Positions 44,691 to 54,782 of a stretch of DNA of 64,000 nt are shown here, in pieces (position 1 is the stretch's first letter; each line of letters starts with the position of its first letter). A program made the position numbers and the translations under genes. Under the pieces are notes generated by a model. The model searched no databases. It was not told where the DNA came from and saw only the letters and a list, made by a program, of their open reading frames with translations. The DNA comes from JBBTCJ01 sp038043285 (GTDB lineage: Bacteria > Planctomycetota > Phycisphaerae > UBA1845). Where the stretch lies: the NCBI GenBank assembly GCA_038043285.1, contig JBBTCJ010000002.1, positions 16,938-80,937 of the forward strand, read 5' to 3'.

Positions 44691-46574
44691 GTGGATGCCG
44701 TTATTCTCGCCGGGAGTATCGGTCAGGACGCGACGTGGACCGGGGGCTGTCCCCGTCCTCTGCTGCCGTTACCTGGAAGCACCTTGCTGCACGCGTTGGT
44801 CGCGCGGCTGAATCAAACCGCGCCCGCCAGCATCACGGTCTGTGCCCACGGCCGCACAGACCTGATCGCCAATCGGCTCCGAAACGGCGCGTGGATGAAT
44901 GGCGAACCGACGATTCTTGAGGACGCCATCCCGCGCGGGACTGCCGGATGCCTTCGCGCATGCCAATCTCGTTTCGAGTCCGACGCCATTCTGGTCGTTG
45001 GTGGATGTGTTTGGCTCGACGACAACCCGGAATGGATGATCCAGCAGCATCGCTCGCGGGACAATGCCCTCACCGTGTTCTGTAGTCCGGACGAGCACTC
45101 ACCCCGCATCGGCCAGGATTCACGACTGAGACCATCGGGCGTTTGCTGCTGTGATCGGCGGGCGCTCGACTTGATCCGGCCGCAAGGGTACCAGGATCTT
45201 AAGGAACAACTCATCCCGGCCCTGCAGGATGCCGGACTCCGCGTCGGTGCAGTTGTACTCCCCGGGCATACGCGCGAGGTAGTCGATTGGGCAGCCTATA
45301 TGGAGGTGCTGTGGCGGGTGCTGTCGGCTGACCGGCTGTCGGCGGATGGATACCGTCAGCTCACACCGGACGTCTGGTGCGGTGAGGGGGTAAGTATCGC
45401 GCCGACCGCACGTATCGTCGGCCCGGCGGTGCTCGGTCACCGCTGCACGCTGGAGTCCGACAGCGTCGTTGTCGGACCCGCGATCCTGGGCGACGGATCC
45501 TGCGCCGGGCGCGGCTCTCGCCTGATCCGGGTCGTCACCACGGACGGGGTTCGCATTCCCCAGGGTCGTTGGCACGTCGACCAGGTGCTTTCGACGGAAA
45601 TTGCTCCGCTGCCGACCAGCGTCAACGCCGGGACTTTAACCAGCTCGCCCGACCGTACCGCGGTCCAGCCGGCTGAACGTCCGGCCATCGGCCGACGGAC
45701 GACCTGGCAACGTCCGCAGGCGTATGCCATCGGCGTGGCCGCTGCGTTCATCTGGGCGTTTTGGTCCACGCTCACCGAGCTGTGCACGACGTTGTGGAAC
45801 AACCCTGACTACAGCGCGGGGCTGATCGTACCGCCGGCGATTCTTTATATGATTCATGCCTGCCGAGAACGGTTGGCGGAACTCCGTGCGCAGTTTTGGC
45901 CGGTGGGTGCCGCCGTGTTCTTCGTCGGAGCCGCGCTAAACATTATGGGGCAACTGTTTCACTACTCCTCCGCGGCCAATCTCGGACTGGTGGTCGCCGC
46001 AAACGGCGTGGTGATGGGCATGGTCGGACGGCGCATCCAGCGCCAAATCTGGTTCCCCCTGGCATGCCTGGTCCTGATGCTTCCGCTCCCATACACCGTG
46101 CGTGAGGGAGTGCTCTATCCATTGCAGGGGTTTGGCGCCAAGGTTTCGGCCAGTTTGCTGGAAACGGTAGGCATCCCCACGGAGGTCCACGGACACGTGC
46201 TGGAAGTGGTCGGGCGGCGGATCGCGGTGGCCGAGGCTTGCAGCGGGTTACGGCTCATATTGGCGTTCCTTCTGGTGACCGCGGTCGTCGCCTACGTTAT
46301 CGGTCGACCGCGCTGGCAGAAGGTCATCGTCCTGGCGTCCAGCATCCCCATTGCAGTCGCCTGCAACGTCCTTCGCGTCGCGATGTCCGCGTTCCTATAC
46401 TATTTTGGATATGAACGCCTGGCGCAGGGCGTGTTCCACGACGGCGCCGGCCTGGTGATGATGCCGCTGGCTTTGGGCCTGATCCTCCTCGAGTTCCGTC
46501 TGCTCTCGAGTCTGGTCATGTCCGTGCCGCGAGTCGAGCTGCGCAACCCGCTCGAGCGTCCGCTCGTCACCTAA
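44691..46574 (+). CDS. Nucleotidyltransferase-like/exosortase fusion
   Basis: 627 aa. GTG 44691 was chosen: it follows GGGGAGGGGG and begins VDAVILAG. Residues 1-230 resemble a sugar nucleotidyltransferase but are degenerate: the loop reads AGSIGQDATWTGGCPRPLLPL, without the GxGTR motif and with Arg for the catalytic Lys. Hexapeptide repeats follow (about 234-290, VSIAPTARIVGPAVLGHRC). From about residue 344 comes a multi-pass exosortase with the invariant residues Cys517 (AEACSGLR), Arg562 (NVLRVA) and His583 (FHDGAGLV). Exosortases cleave C-terminal sorting signals and attach proteins to glycan or lipid. The fused nucleotidyltransferase part may recognise the glycan precursor; that is inference. 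Confidence 0.85.
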   Translation: MDAVILAGSIGQDATWTGGCPRPLLPLPGSTLLHALVARLNQTAPASITVCAHGRTDLIANRLRNGAWMNGEPTILEDAIPRGTAGCLRACQSRFESDAILVVGGCVWLDDNPEWMIQQHRSRDNALTVFCSPDEHSPRIGQDSRLRPSGVCCCDRRALDLIRPQGYQDLKEQLIPALQDAGLRVGAVVLPGHTREVVDWAAYMEVLWRVLSADRLSADGYRQLTPDVWCGEGVSIAPTARIVGPAVLGHRCTLESDSVVVGPAILGDGSCAGRGSRLIRVVTTDGVRIPQGRWHVDQVLSTEIAPLPTSVNAGTLTSSPDRTAVQPAERPAIGRRTTWQRPQAYAIGVAAAFIWAFWSTLTELCTTLWNNPDYSAGLIVPPAILYMIHACRERLAELRAQFWPVGAAVFFVGAALNIMGQLFHYSSAANLGLVVAANGVVMGMVGRRIQRQIWFPLACLVLMLPLPYTVREGVLYPLQGFGAKVSASLLETVGIPTEVHGHVLEVVGRRIAVAEACSGLRLILAFLLVTAVVAYVIGRPRWQKVIVLASSIPIAVACNVLRVAMSAFLYYFGYERLAQGVFHDGAGLVMMPLALGLILLEFRLLSSLVMSVPRVELRNPLERPLVT

Positions 46575-46609
46575 TCGACTCAACGCGTCGAGAGAAAACT
46601 CTGAAACGC

Positions 46610-48724
46610 ATGGAACCCACACACGAGATCACCGTCCTTCAGGGACCGCACCGGATCGGACCGGACTTAGCGCACGACTCCGCATCGGCGTCACCGATGT
46701 CGGCGATCCTCCGGCGCTGGCCCACGCTGGCCATTATCACCTTCGCGTGCGCGGTTTCTACGTCCCTCGCGGTGTGGTTCCTCGTCAGTCCGAAGTTCGA
46801 AATCAGCGCCACCCTGCACGTTTCCCCGAGGGTCCGCGCGATCCTGGTGTCCGATCCGGACACCGACGTCACCCACGACTACCGGCAGTACGTGGGAACG
46901 GAGGCCGCCAACATCGTCAGCTCGGTGGTCCTCGGTGCGGCTTTGAACCAACCGGAGCTGCGCAGCCTGCCTTTGGTCGCGGCGGCGCCCGACCCCGTGG
47001 CCCTGTTGCAAAAGGCGATGGTGGTGGAGCCAATGCGGGGCACCGAGTTGCTGAAGGTCGCCATGATCGGTTCGCAGGCTGAACCGCTCGTAGCCATCGT
47101 CAACGCCGTGGTCGATGCGTACATGGCCCGGCAGGAATCCCAGCAAAAACAATGGGACGAACGAGTGCTCAGCTCGCTCAAGGCGGAACAGGCGGGACTC
47201 GAGGCACGATTGCGGGTCAAGGAGCGCCAGCTCCGGGAGAGCGCCGTCGAGCAGGGATTGGGTGGCGCCGAAGATTCCGGGTTGTTGATCGACCGCTGGC
47301 TCATCGAGCTCCGTCAACTGTTGACCCAGGCGCGGAAGGACCAGGGCCTAGCCGACGCGCAACTGGCGGCACTGGGCGACGCGGCGGCCGACATTCTGGA
47401 TTCCGCTGCCTTTGACGACTACCTCAACCGCGACCCGGAACTCCAAAAACTCCGGGAGCAGCTCCGTTCGACCGAGCTTTCCGCGTTGAGCGACGCCGGA
47501 CTGGGGCGTGGTCCCGGTCACCCGGACGTGCTCGGGCGACCCGCCCTGATTGCCTCGTTGCAGCAGCGGATTGACGAACGTTGGAAGCGCCTGGGCGAAC
47601 TGTTCGCGTCCTCGCAGCGGAGGGATCTGGCCGCGGGCGCGCGGGCCGCGGAGGTCGCCGTCAATGTCTACCAAAAGGAAATAGACCATCTGATCCAGCA
47701 GCGCGACGGGGTCAAGACCCAGCAACTGGTCCTCGATGATCTGCGCCACGAGCGTGCCGAAGTCGAGAAGTCGTTGAGCATGGTCCGCGAGAAGATTTGG
47801 AATGTCGAGGTCGAGCAGAATCGCGCGGCGCGGATCTCGATCGCCTCCTCCGCCCGCGTTCCCCCGTCGCCCAACGTGGACAAGCGTTTGAAGTACCTGG
47901 CGGTCGCCCTGGTGATGAGTTTGTGCGCCGGCGTGGGCGCCGCCTTGCTCCGCAGCCATCTGGACACCCGATTCTACGACCCGCTCGACGTTACCGAACG
48001 CATCGGGGTCCGCGTGCTGGGGAGCATTCAGCGATTGCCGGAGGCGAAGATGCCGCTGGACGGCATCGACCCACGAGTTCTCGAGCCGATCCGCGGCATT
48101 TCCACCGCCCTTTTAACCGCCGCGCCGACGACGGCGCATAGCCGCATGATCACCAGCCCGACGCCGGCAAGCGGAAAATCCTCGCTGGCGTTGAATCTCG
48201 CGCGGAGCGTCGCCGCGACCGGCCGGCGCGTGCTCCTGGTCGATGCGGACAATCACGGGCAGGGCGCCACCCGACGGCTTCGACTAACCGACCACCTCGG
48301 GCTGTCCGAGCTGATCGGCAACGGAGTCGCCCTCGGCGAAGTTCTCGTCGCGTCCGGAGTTCCCAACCTGACGGTGCTTCCCGCCGGCAAGCGGACCGAC
48401 GACTTCGGTACGCGGCTGACGGACTTGGACGCCCAGCGCAAGCTGCGGGCTTTGTTCGCTGAGTACGACGAGGTGATCGTCGACTCGCCTCCGGTGCTTG
48501 CGAGAAGCGATGCGGTCGTGCTCGCCACGCTCGTCGACGAGGTGGTCCTCGTGCTTCGGGCAGGACTCTCTACCACGCACGAGACCATCGCCGCCCAGCA
48601 CCACCTCGCGACCGTCGGGGCCAAGGTCGTCGGGGCGATCCTCAACGCCGTCGAACCCCGCAACGTTCGTTACGGCTACGACTACACCTACGCGGGCGCG
48701 TACGCCTCGCAAAAGGATGATTGA
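46610..48724 (+). CDS. Chain-length regulator fused to BY-type tyrosine kinase (Wzc/EpsG-like)
   Basis: 704 aa. Wzz domain with TM1 near 32-55 and TM2 near 425-445 (YLAVALVMSLCAGVGAAL), separated by coiled-coil helices (QQKQWDERVLSSLKAEQAGLEARL). The C-terminal kinase has Walker A (SPTPASGKSSLALNLA, Lys near 521), Walker A' (VLLVDADN) and Walker B (EVIVDSPPV), and ends in a Tyr cluster (RYGYDYTYAGAY) typical of autophosphorylated Wzc. It sets polymer length and couples synthesis to export. The next gene may start within its last bases. ATG 46610 lies 35 bases after the exosortase stop. Confidence 0.92.
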   Translation: MEPTHEITVLQGPHRIGPDLAHDSASASPMSAILRRWPTLAIITFACAVSTSLAVWFLVSPKFEISATLHVSPRVRAILVSDPDTDVTHDYRQYVGTEAANIVSSVVLGAALNQPELRSLPLVAAAPDPVALLQKAMVVEPMRGTELLKVAMIGSQAEPLVAIVNAVVDAYMARQESQQKQWDERVLSSLKAEQAGLEARLRVKERQLRESAVEQGLGGAEDSGLLIDRWLIELRQLLTQARKDQGLADAQLAALGDAAADILDSAAFDDYLNRDPELQKLREQLRSTELSALSDAGLGRGPGHPDVLGRPALIASLQQRIDERWKRLGELFASSQRRDLAAGARAAEVAVNVYQKEIDHLIQQRDGVKTQQLVLDDLRHERAEVEKSLSMVREKIWNVEVEQNRAARISIASSARVPPSPNVDKRLKYLAVALVMSLCAGVGAALLRSHLDTRFYDPLDVTERIGVRVLGSIQRLPEAKMPLDGIDPRVLEPIRGISTALLTAAPTTAHSRMITSPTPASGKSSLALNLARSVAATGRRVLLVDADNHGQGATRRLRLTDHLGLSELIGNGVALGEVLVASGVPNLTVLPAGKRTDDFGTRLTDLDAQRKLRALFAEYDEVIVDSPPVLARSDAVVLATLVDEVVLVLRAGLSTTHETIAAQHHLATVGAKVVGAILNAVEPRNVRYGYDYTYAGAYASQKDD

Positions 48725-48785
48725 ACGAACTGGAAGCCTTCGATCGCCGAATCGCTTGATCGAAGTGGATGGGGAAAGATCGACC

Positions 48786-50402
48786 ATGATCACTCGGCGG
48801 ACGGTGGGGACCGCACTTATTCACTTCGAACCGTTGCCGGGCCGCACATCGCCCGAACTTCGGCCGGGTCTGCCGAGTCCCCCAACGCCGGATTATCTCG
48901 CTCGGATCGCGTGGTATGCGGAATGGGCCTTGGGTACGGCGCGCTCCGTCCATCTGCTGCTTGCTCCGCAATTCCGCTCGCTGGGCAAGCAGATTCTGGC
49001 GGCCTCCCCGGGCGTGTCGCTCGTCTGGTACGATCATGACCTGCGCCTTCCCGGACGGCGACGTTCGCGAGAGACGGTGTGGCTGATCAACGGCAATCAG
49101 ATGCCCATCGTGGATTGGTCGGCGGCCTGCAGCGCCGCCCGCCGCCGGGATTCGGATCTGCTGATGTTCGACCTCCGCGCCGCCGCCGGCACGGTTCGAT
49201 ATCCCGAGTCGGTCATCGTCGACGGCACCGGGCGAGTCGTCCGCTTCTGCCGCCATTATTTCGATTCGCCCTCCTCGCCGGACTACTGGAGCGGTGAGGC
49301 CGGCTTCCTCGCGGCCTCGGGCAACCGCATTCAACCCATCGCCGCGCACATTGCCTTGCGCGGATGGGGGCTGGAAAGCATCGGCGCGCTGACTCGACGA
49401 TTCAGCATGAGGTGGGCAGCCGCCCCATGCCTCCTCTCCACGTTTCGACCGGAGCCGAGACCCTCCTGGCAGAATCGTTTCGACGCCCAATGGAGCCTGG
49501 AAGCCGAAGCCCCGTTGCGGCGGAAGCCCGCCCGCACTCCGCGCCTCGATCGTCCCGCTCCGGGCGACGAAAGCTGGAGCGAACGAATGCACGACCCCCG
49601 CCCGATCGCCGCTTCGGGCGTCGACCCGTCTCCCGCCGAGACCAATGATCTGCCCGACGAAACCATCGTCATCGCCGACGACCCCGCCTACCGCGCCGTC
49701 AAACGAATCTCCGACGTGGCTGGCGCCTTGATCGGCTTGATTGTCCTGTCTCCGCTTCTGCTCCTGGTCGCGTGCCTGGTGAAGGCCACTTCCCGAGGAC
49801 CGGTGTTGTTCGGCCATAAACGCCAGGGATTGAATGGTCGGGAGTTTCTGTGTTGGAAATTCCGCTCGATGCGCGACGGCGCCGACGACCTCCAGGCTCA
49901 ATTGAGATCGCGCAACGAGGTCGACGGCCCGCAGTTCAAGATTGCCGATGATCCACGCCTTAGCCCGATCGGCGCGTTCCTTCGACACCGCAACATTGAC
50001 GAGCTTCCGCAGTTGTTCAACGTGCTCGCCGGGCAGATGAGCTTCGTCGGCCCCCGCCCTTCGCCGGACGGAGAGAATCAGCTTTGCCCCGCCTGGCGGC
50101 GCGCGCGGCTGTCGGTTCGACCGGGAATCACCGGATTGTGGCAGATCCTTCGGCTGCGCGTGGACGGCAGTTCCGATTTCCAGGAGTGGATCTACTACGA
50201 CATCGAGTACGTCAAACACCGCTCGCTGTGGCTGGACTTGCAGGTCCTGCTGCACACGCCGATCGCCATCCTGCGGCCCCGGCGCATCGCGCAGTTTGCC
50301 GGTCGGCTCGAGCGCTTCGGCATTTGCCCGCACTCGCCTCACGTTCGGCCGGCCGCGACGTCCGAGCCTGCCGCAAGGGTTCCCGTATCAATTGGCGCTT
50401 GA
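48786..50402 (+). CDS. Polyprenyl-phosphate sugar transferase with atypical N-terminus
   Basis: 538 aa. The C-terminal third is a bacterial sugar transferase (PF02397): KRISDVAGALIGLIVLSPLLLLVACLVK, then GPVLFGHKRQGLNGREFLCWKFRSMRDGA, RNIDELPQLFNVLAGQMSFVGPRPS and VRPGITGLWQI. It adds the first sugar phosphate to undecaprenyl phosphate. The N-terminal 300 residues contain no membrane helices or CoA-binding domain as in WcaJ; they are a soluble domain of unknown family (EWALGTARSVHLLLAPQFR, WSAACSAARRRDSDLL). ATG 48786 has GGGGAAAG upstream; ATG 48717, overlapping the previous stop, is possible. Confidence 0.9.
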   Translation: MITRRTVGTALIHFEPLPGRTSPELRPGLPSPPTPDYLARIAWYAEWALGTARSVHLLLAPQFRSLGKQILAASPGVSLVWYDHDLRLPGRRRSRETVWLINGNQMPIVDWSAACSAARRRDSDLLMFDLRAAAGTVRYPESVIVDGTGRVVRFCRHYFDSPSSPDYWSGEAGFLAASGNRIQPIAAHIALRGWGLESIGALTRRFSMRWAAAPCLLSTFRPEPRPSWQNRFDAQWSLEAEAPLRRKPARTPRLDRPAPGDESWSERMHDPRPIAASGVDPSPAETNDLPDETIVIADDPAYRAVKRISDVAGALIGLIVLSPLLLLVACLVKATSRGPVLFGHKRQGLNGREFLCWKFRSMRDGADDLQAQLRSRNEVDGPQFKIADDPRLSPIGAFLRHRNIDELPQLFNVLAGQMSFVGPRPSPDGENQLCPAWRRARLSVRPGITGLWQILRLRVDGSSDFQEWIYYDIEYVKHRSLWLDLQVLLHTPIAILRPRRIAQFAGRLERFGICPHSPHVRPAATSEPAARVPVSIGA

Positions 50403-50525
50403 TGGCTGGATGGCCGCCGAACAGGCGCCGCGTCCCCATACTTGCGATCCCCGCTCAGAATTGAAGAATGACTCGCGCAATGTCCGATGGGACGTAGGCA
50501 TCCGCCGCGCTGAGGAGCCGTCGAA

Positions 50526-53500
50526 ATGGCTGACCGCCCGATTCGTCGATCGCGCGTCCGACTGAAATCCGTCCTCTTGCTGGCCTTGGTACTGGTCGGC
50601 GCGCTGGGCGGCGCCTACGGACTCTACCGGTACCGCAAGGAACGAAACACCGATGCGCTGTTGATCCAGGCCCAGGCTGCAGCCGCGCGGCATGACACCT
50701 CCGCCGCCGTCGGCCCCTTTCAGCAATACCTCCACCGCCGCCCGACGGATGTCGCGGCCGTTCGTGCCTACGTCGAACTTCTTCTGAAGGCGGAGGTTCT
50801 TACCCCCGACCTGGCCGGCGAACTGGTGCGGAACCTTCAACGCCTCCAACGCCTGGATCCGACGGACGTTGGCGCCGTCGAGAAGCTGACAAGATTGTAT
50901 CTCGACGTCCGCGAGTTCACGTCCGCCGATTCGCTCTCGACCGCCTGGTTGCAGTTGGCGCCCGATTCGCCCGACGCAATCATCGCCCGGGCCAGGACGT
51001 TGCACGGTCTGCGACGAAACGAGCAGGCCCGCGACGTCCTTGTCGCCGCCGCGCGGCAATCGCCGCAGGAGCCGCGCTTCTATCCTCCCTTGATCGAGCT
51101 GTTCGCCGAAGCCCTGAGCCGTCCGGATGAAGCCGACGCCTGGTTGCAGACCGCCCTCTCCAATGCCCCTGAATCCCCCGCCGTCCATCTTGCCGCCTTT
51201 TCGCTCCACCAGACGCGCGGCAACCTCGAGCCGGCCCAGCGACATCTTGAACAGGCCCTGGACCTCGCGCCCGCCGATGCCGAGCTGCTCGCGCGCGCGG
51301 TTCGCTTCTTCATCACCCGCGGCAACTTCACTCGCGCGGAACACTTGATGGAGCAGGCCGACGCCGCGACGCGGGCCAACCGCAAGGTGCGCTCCGCACG
51401 GGCGGCCCTGGCGATCGGCAGGAAGGATCTCGCACTTATGGCTGTGGTCGCCGCCGAGATGCTCAGCAGTGCGAACGACGCCGCGGATCCGGAACTCGTC
51501 GCCCAGGCCGCGGAGCTGTACCTCCGAACCGGGAACCTCGAAGCCGCCGGCCGCTGCATTCAGCAGCTTGCGACATCCTCCCCAATCGATGCGCGAACCA
51601 ACCAGTACCTCACCGCATTGCGCGGCGCCCAGGCTCTGCTTGCCGGTCGCCCCTTCGTCGCCATCCCCCTTCTGCAACAGGCCCTGCAGGATCAACCCAC
51701 CAGTCAGTGGGGTACGGAAATGCTGGCGCTGGCCTATGAAACCGTCGGCGCGCTCGACGAATCTGCCGACCTCTATCGACGTGCAATCGTTCTGGCTCCC
51801 GAATCGGAGGCCCTCCGCGTCCGTCTGGCGCTGATGGAGTGCGGACAGGATCATTGCCCGGCCGCGTTGTCGCATCTCGACGCCTTTGCCGATCGCACCG
51901 CGTCCTCCCCGCCCGACGCCGCGATCCGCGTCCTTTGTGACGTCAAAGCGGCGATTCAGAAAGGAACGTCCGCCGACATTCCGCCGCAGGTCCGCCGCTC
52001 GTTGGCCTCCTTGACCGCCCTGGACAACCTCGACGCCGCATCGACGAATCTCCTCGCCAAGGCGTTGATCTTGATCGGAGAGGCCGGCGAAGCTGTCGAG
52101 CTGGCCGCACGCCACCTCAAAACGCCGGCGGGCGAGAGGCTTGTTTCCGCTGACTTCTGGACCCTCTTGTTGCGCGAGCGTCTCTTCCAATCCGCCCAAT
52201 CGTGGGCCGACGTTTTGATCGACGCCGCGCCCGACAGCCTCGCCGGGCACGCCCTCCGAGTGCGAACCCTCGCCGCTGCAAACAACCTCGATGAAGCCGC
52301 GCACCACGCGAGCCAATCGACGCTCGACGCCCACCCGCGCGGCGAACTGCTCGCGGTTCTCGCGGACAGCTTCCTCGACGCCGGTCGAATCGACAGTGCC
52401 ATCGCCGCACTGCGCGAAGCGGTGCGGCTCTACCCTGAGAACATTTCAGCCTGGCGCGCCATCGCCCGATACGCTCCCTCCGCCGAGGAACAAGTGGCCG
52501 CACGGGCGAAAATCAGGGGAATCGAGGGCGAGGATGGACTTTTCTGGCGGTTTGAGACGGCTTGGAGTCTTCTTCGCAACCCGTCCGACGCGGTTCAGAC
52601 GGCCCAGGCGGCCGAGATCCTTCAACGATGCCTGTCACGCCGCCCGGGATGGGTGAGCGCACGCCTTCTGCTCGCACTCGCGTACGAACGGCTTGGAAAG
52701 TACTCCGACGCCGTCGCGGCCCATCGTACCGCTCGGACGCAACGACCCGAACTGGCGGCTGACCCGTCCGCGATCCGCTTCATTGAGTTGCTCAAGAGAC
52801 TCGGCCTCTACGACGAGGCGGACAGCGCTCTGGAGCGTCTGGCCACGGAACGCGCCGACAATCCCGATGTGCTCCGCCTGACGCTCGAAAAGCAGGTGCG
52901 ACGACGGCAGGTCGAATCGGCGGCCATGACCGCGGAAAAGTTGCTCACGCTCCAGCCCGATGATCCCGCCTGGGCCACCGCGTGCGCCGATCTCCAACTT
53001 CGCACCGGTCGGGCTGACCAGGCGGAACGCACCGCGAGCAGTGCCCTCGCCCGACACCCCGATTCTGACTCCCTGTTGTGGTCCCAGGTCCGGGCGATGG
53101 TGGCCCTGCGGAGAAGTGATGAGGCCGTGGCGCTCGTGCGGAACGGGCTTGGCGAGGACAACGCCCCCCGCTGGCTGGTGCTTGCCCGGCTGTTAGCGCT
53201 GCTCAATCGCCCCGACGAAGCCCATGACGCCGTCGAACACGCCGCCCACGCCCGACCCGACGATCCGGCGAACCTCGCGGCCGTCGCTGGGTTTTGGGGA
53301 GCCTGCGGCCGTCGAGATCGTCAGGTGGAGTTCCTCCGCCAATCGCTCGAAAAAAGTGGCGACGATCCCTCTCGCTCACTGGCCATCGCCGCGATCCTCG
53401 CCACCGGCGCCTCCGACACCGACCGCACCGAAGCCTTGGCCATCGTCGACCGGCGAATCGCCGAGGATCCTCGAAATCTGCCAGCGCTTCTGCTGAAAGC

Positions 53501-54692
53501 CCAGCTTCTTGTCTCGGCCCACCCTCCCCAATTCGACCAAGCCGAGCAGATCACGCGGACCGCTTTGTCCGTCGATCCCCAGTCGGTGCCGACGCACAAG
53601 GTGCTCGCGGCGATACAAGTCCGCACCGGGCGCGCCAAGCTCGCTGCTGAGACGATCACCGCCGCCATGCTCCTCGCGCCCGATGACCCTGACCTCCTGC
53701 TCAGCGCCGGCGAAATCTACGCGCACCTGGGCAACCATGCGCAGGCGATTCGCCCCCTGCACCGGTTGATCGATCTTCACCCGCGAAACCCGCCCGCGCA
53801 AGCACTCCTGGTCCAGGCCTATCTCCGGTCCGGGCAACACGACCGCGGCATTGCCGAACTCGAATCTGCCGTCCGACCCCAGGACCGAACCTCCGCGGAA
53901 GTCCTTCTGCTGGCCGACCTCTACGACGCCAAGGGCGACTCCCAAACCGCCGACAAACTCTATCAGCAGACCCTTCATGCCGAGGACCAAAGCTCCGAGG
54001 CCTTTGTTCGCTACCTGAGGTTCCTCGCGCGGCGACAACGACTCGAAGACCTACAGACGCTCGCGGCGCGTCGGCGGGAGACCAACCCAGGGGATGCCGC
54101 ATCTATCCTCGCCGCCGCCGAGATCCTCGCCGCAAATTCGCCCGCTGCCGAACAGCGAAAACTCGGGTTCGACTGGGCCGATCAACTCCTCGCCCGCCGC
54201 CCCGACCTCGCCTGGGAGATCAACTTCCGCATGGGTCTTTGCCACTACGCCCAGCGGAACCTGGTTGATGCTGAGACCATGCTGCTGAAGGCAACCACCC
54301 TCTCGCCGAATTCCCCCCAGCCCGTCAACGCCCTGGCATGGATGTACAGCGAAGATCATGAACAACCCGAACGGGCCTTGAAACTTCTCGACGAGTTCAT
54401 CGCTCGCGGCGGCGAGCAGTCATCAGAAATGCTGGATACCCATGCCGCGGCGCTCCTCCGACTCGGACGCCTCCAACCGGCGCGTGAAAAACTCACCCAA
54501 TGTCTTGCCTCCGCGGGGCAAACCTCGACCCTCGCCGGCGCTACCTTCCGAATGGGCCTGCTTGACTTGCGCGCCAACAACACCGCCGATGGTCGAACCT
54601 ACCTGAGACAGGCGCTTGAGCTTTCCGATCGTCTCGGCGGACTCAATGACAAGGAAATCGCAGAAGCCAAACGTCTCTTGTCCGGCTCCTAA
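50526..54692 (+). CDS. Very large TPR-repeat protein of the exosortase locus
   Basis: 1388 aa. One signal-anchor helix (about 13-33, KSVLLLALVLVGALGGAYGLY), then tetratricopeptide repeats along almost the whole length (about 25-30 units of 34 residues), with recurring A-x-A-x3-P-x2-P-x-A blocks such as ALDLAPADAELLARAVRFF. The exosortase/PEP-CTERM TPR protein PrsT is the closest type in gene order, although the sequence cannot prove it. It may assemble the glycan or exosortase machinery at the membrane. ATG 50526 has GAGGAG upstream and follows the sugar transferase after a 123-base gap. Confidence 0.85.
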   Translation: MADRPIRRSRVRLKSVLLLALVLVGALGGAYGLYRYRKERNTDALLIQAQAAAARHDTSAAVGPFQQYLHRRPTDVAAVRAYVELLLKAEVLTPDLAGELVRNLQRLQRLDPTDVGAVEKLTRLYLDVREFTSADSLSTAWLQLAPDSPDAIIARARTLHGLRRNEQARDVLVAAARQSPQEPRFYPPLIELFAEALSRPDEADAWLQTALSNAPESPAVHLAAFSLHQTRGNLEPAQRHLEQALDLAPADAELLARAVRFFITRGNFTRAEHLMEQADAATRANRKVRSARAALAIGRKDLALMAVVAAEMLSSANDAADPELVAQAAELYLRTGNLEAAGRCIQQLATSSPIDARTNQYLTALRGAQALLAGRPFVAIPLLQQALQDQPTSQWGTEMLALAYETVGALDESADLYRRAIVLAPESEALRVRLALMECGQDHCPAALSHLDAFADRTASSPPDAAIRVLCDVKAAIQKGTSADIPPQVRRSLASLTALDNLDAASTNLLAKALILIGEAGEAVELAARHLKTPAGERLVSADFWTLLLRERLFQSAQSWADVLIDAAPDSLAGHALRVRTLAAANNLDEAAHHASQSTLDAHPRGELLAVLADSFLDAGRIDSAIAALREAVRLYPENISAWRAIARYAPSAEEQVAARAKIRGIEGEDGLFWRFETAWSLLRNPSDAVQTAQAAEILQRCLSRRPGWVSARLLLALAYERLGKYSDAVAAHRTARTQRPELAADPSAIRFIELLKRLGLYDEADSALERLATERADNPDVLRLTLEKQVRRRQVESAAMTAEKLLTLQPDDPAWATACADLQLRTGRADQAERTASSALARHPDSDSLLWSQVRAMVALRRSDEAVALVRNGLGEDNAPRWLVLARLLALLNRPDEAHDAVEHAAHARPDDPANLAAVAGFWGACGRRDRQVEFLRQSLEKSGDDPSRSLAIAAILATGASDTDRTEALAIVDRRIAEDPRNLPALLLKAQLLVSAHPPQFDQAEQITRTALSVDPQSVPTHKVLAAIQVRTGRAKLAAETITAAMLLAPDDPDLLLSAGEIYAHLGNHAQAIRPLHRLIDLHPRNPPAQALLVQAYLRSGQHDRGIAELESAVRPQDRTSAEVLLLADLYDAKGDSQTADKLYQQTLHAEDQSSEAFVRYLRFLARRQRLEDLQTLAARRRETNPGDAASILAAAEILAANSPAAEQRKLGFDWADQLLARRPDLAWEINFRMGLCHYAQRNLVDAETMLLKATTLSPNSPQPVNALAWMYSEDHEQPERALKLLDEFIARGGEQSSEMLDTHAAALLRLGRLQPAREKLTQCLASAGQTSTLAGATFRMGLLDLRANNTADGRTYLRQALELSDRLGGLNDKEIAEAKRLLSGS

Positions 54693-54763
54693 ACGTGCTG
54701 GTACCGCGACACAGTTGATGCTTCAGGTAACTGAACGGGCATACTGTACCGCGACCGTCAGGG

Positions 54764-54782
54764 AGCAGCCCAGGTTGCTTTT
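54764..54782 (+). terminator. Terminator after the TPR gene, overlapping the end of nikR
   Basis: AGCAGCC (54764-54770) pairs with GGTTGCT (54773-54779), followed by TTTTA. The stem is 6-7 bp with a tight loop, so strength is moderate; it also contains the nikR stop codon. Confidence 0.45.
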
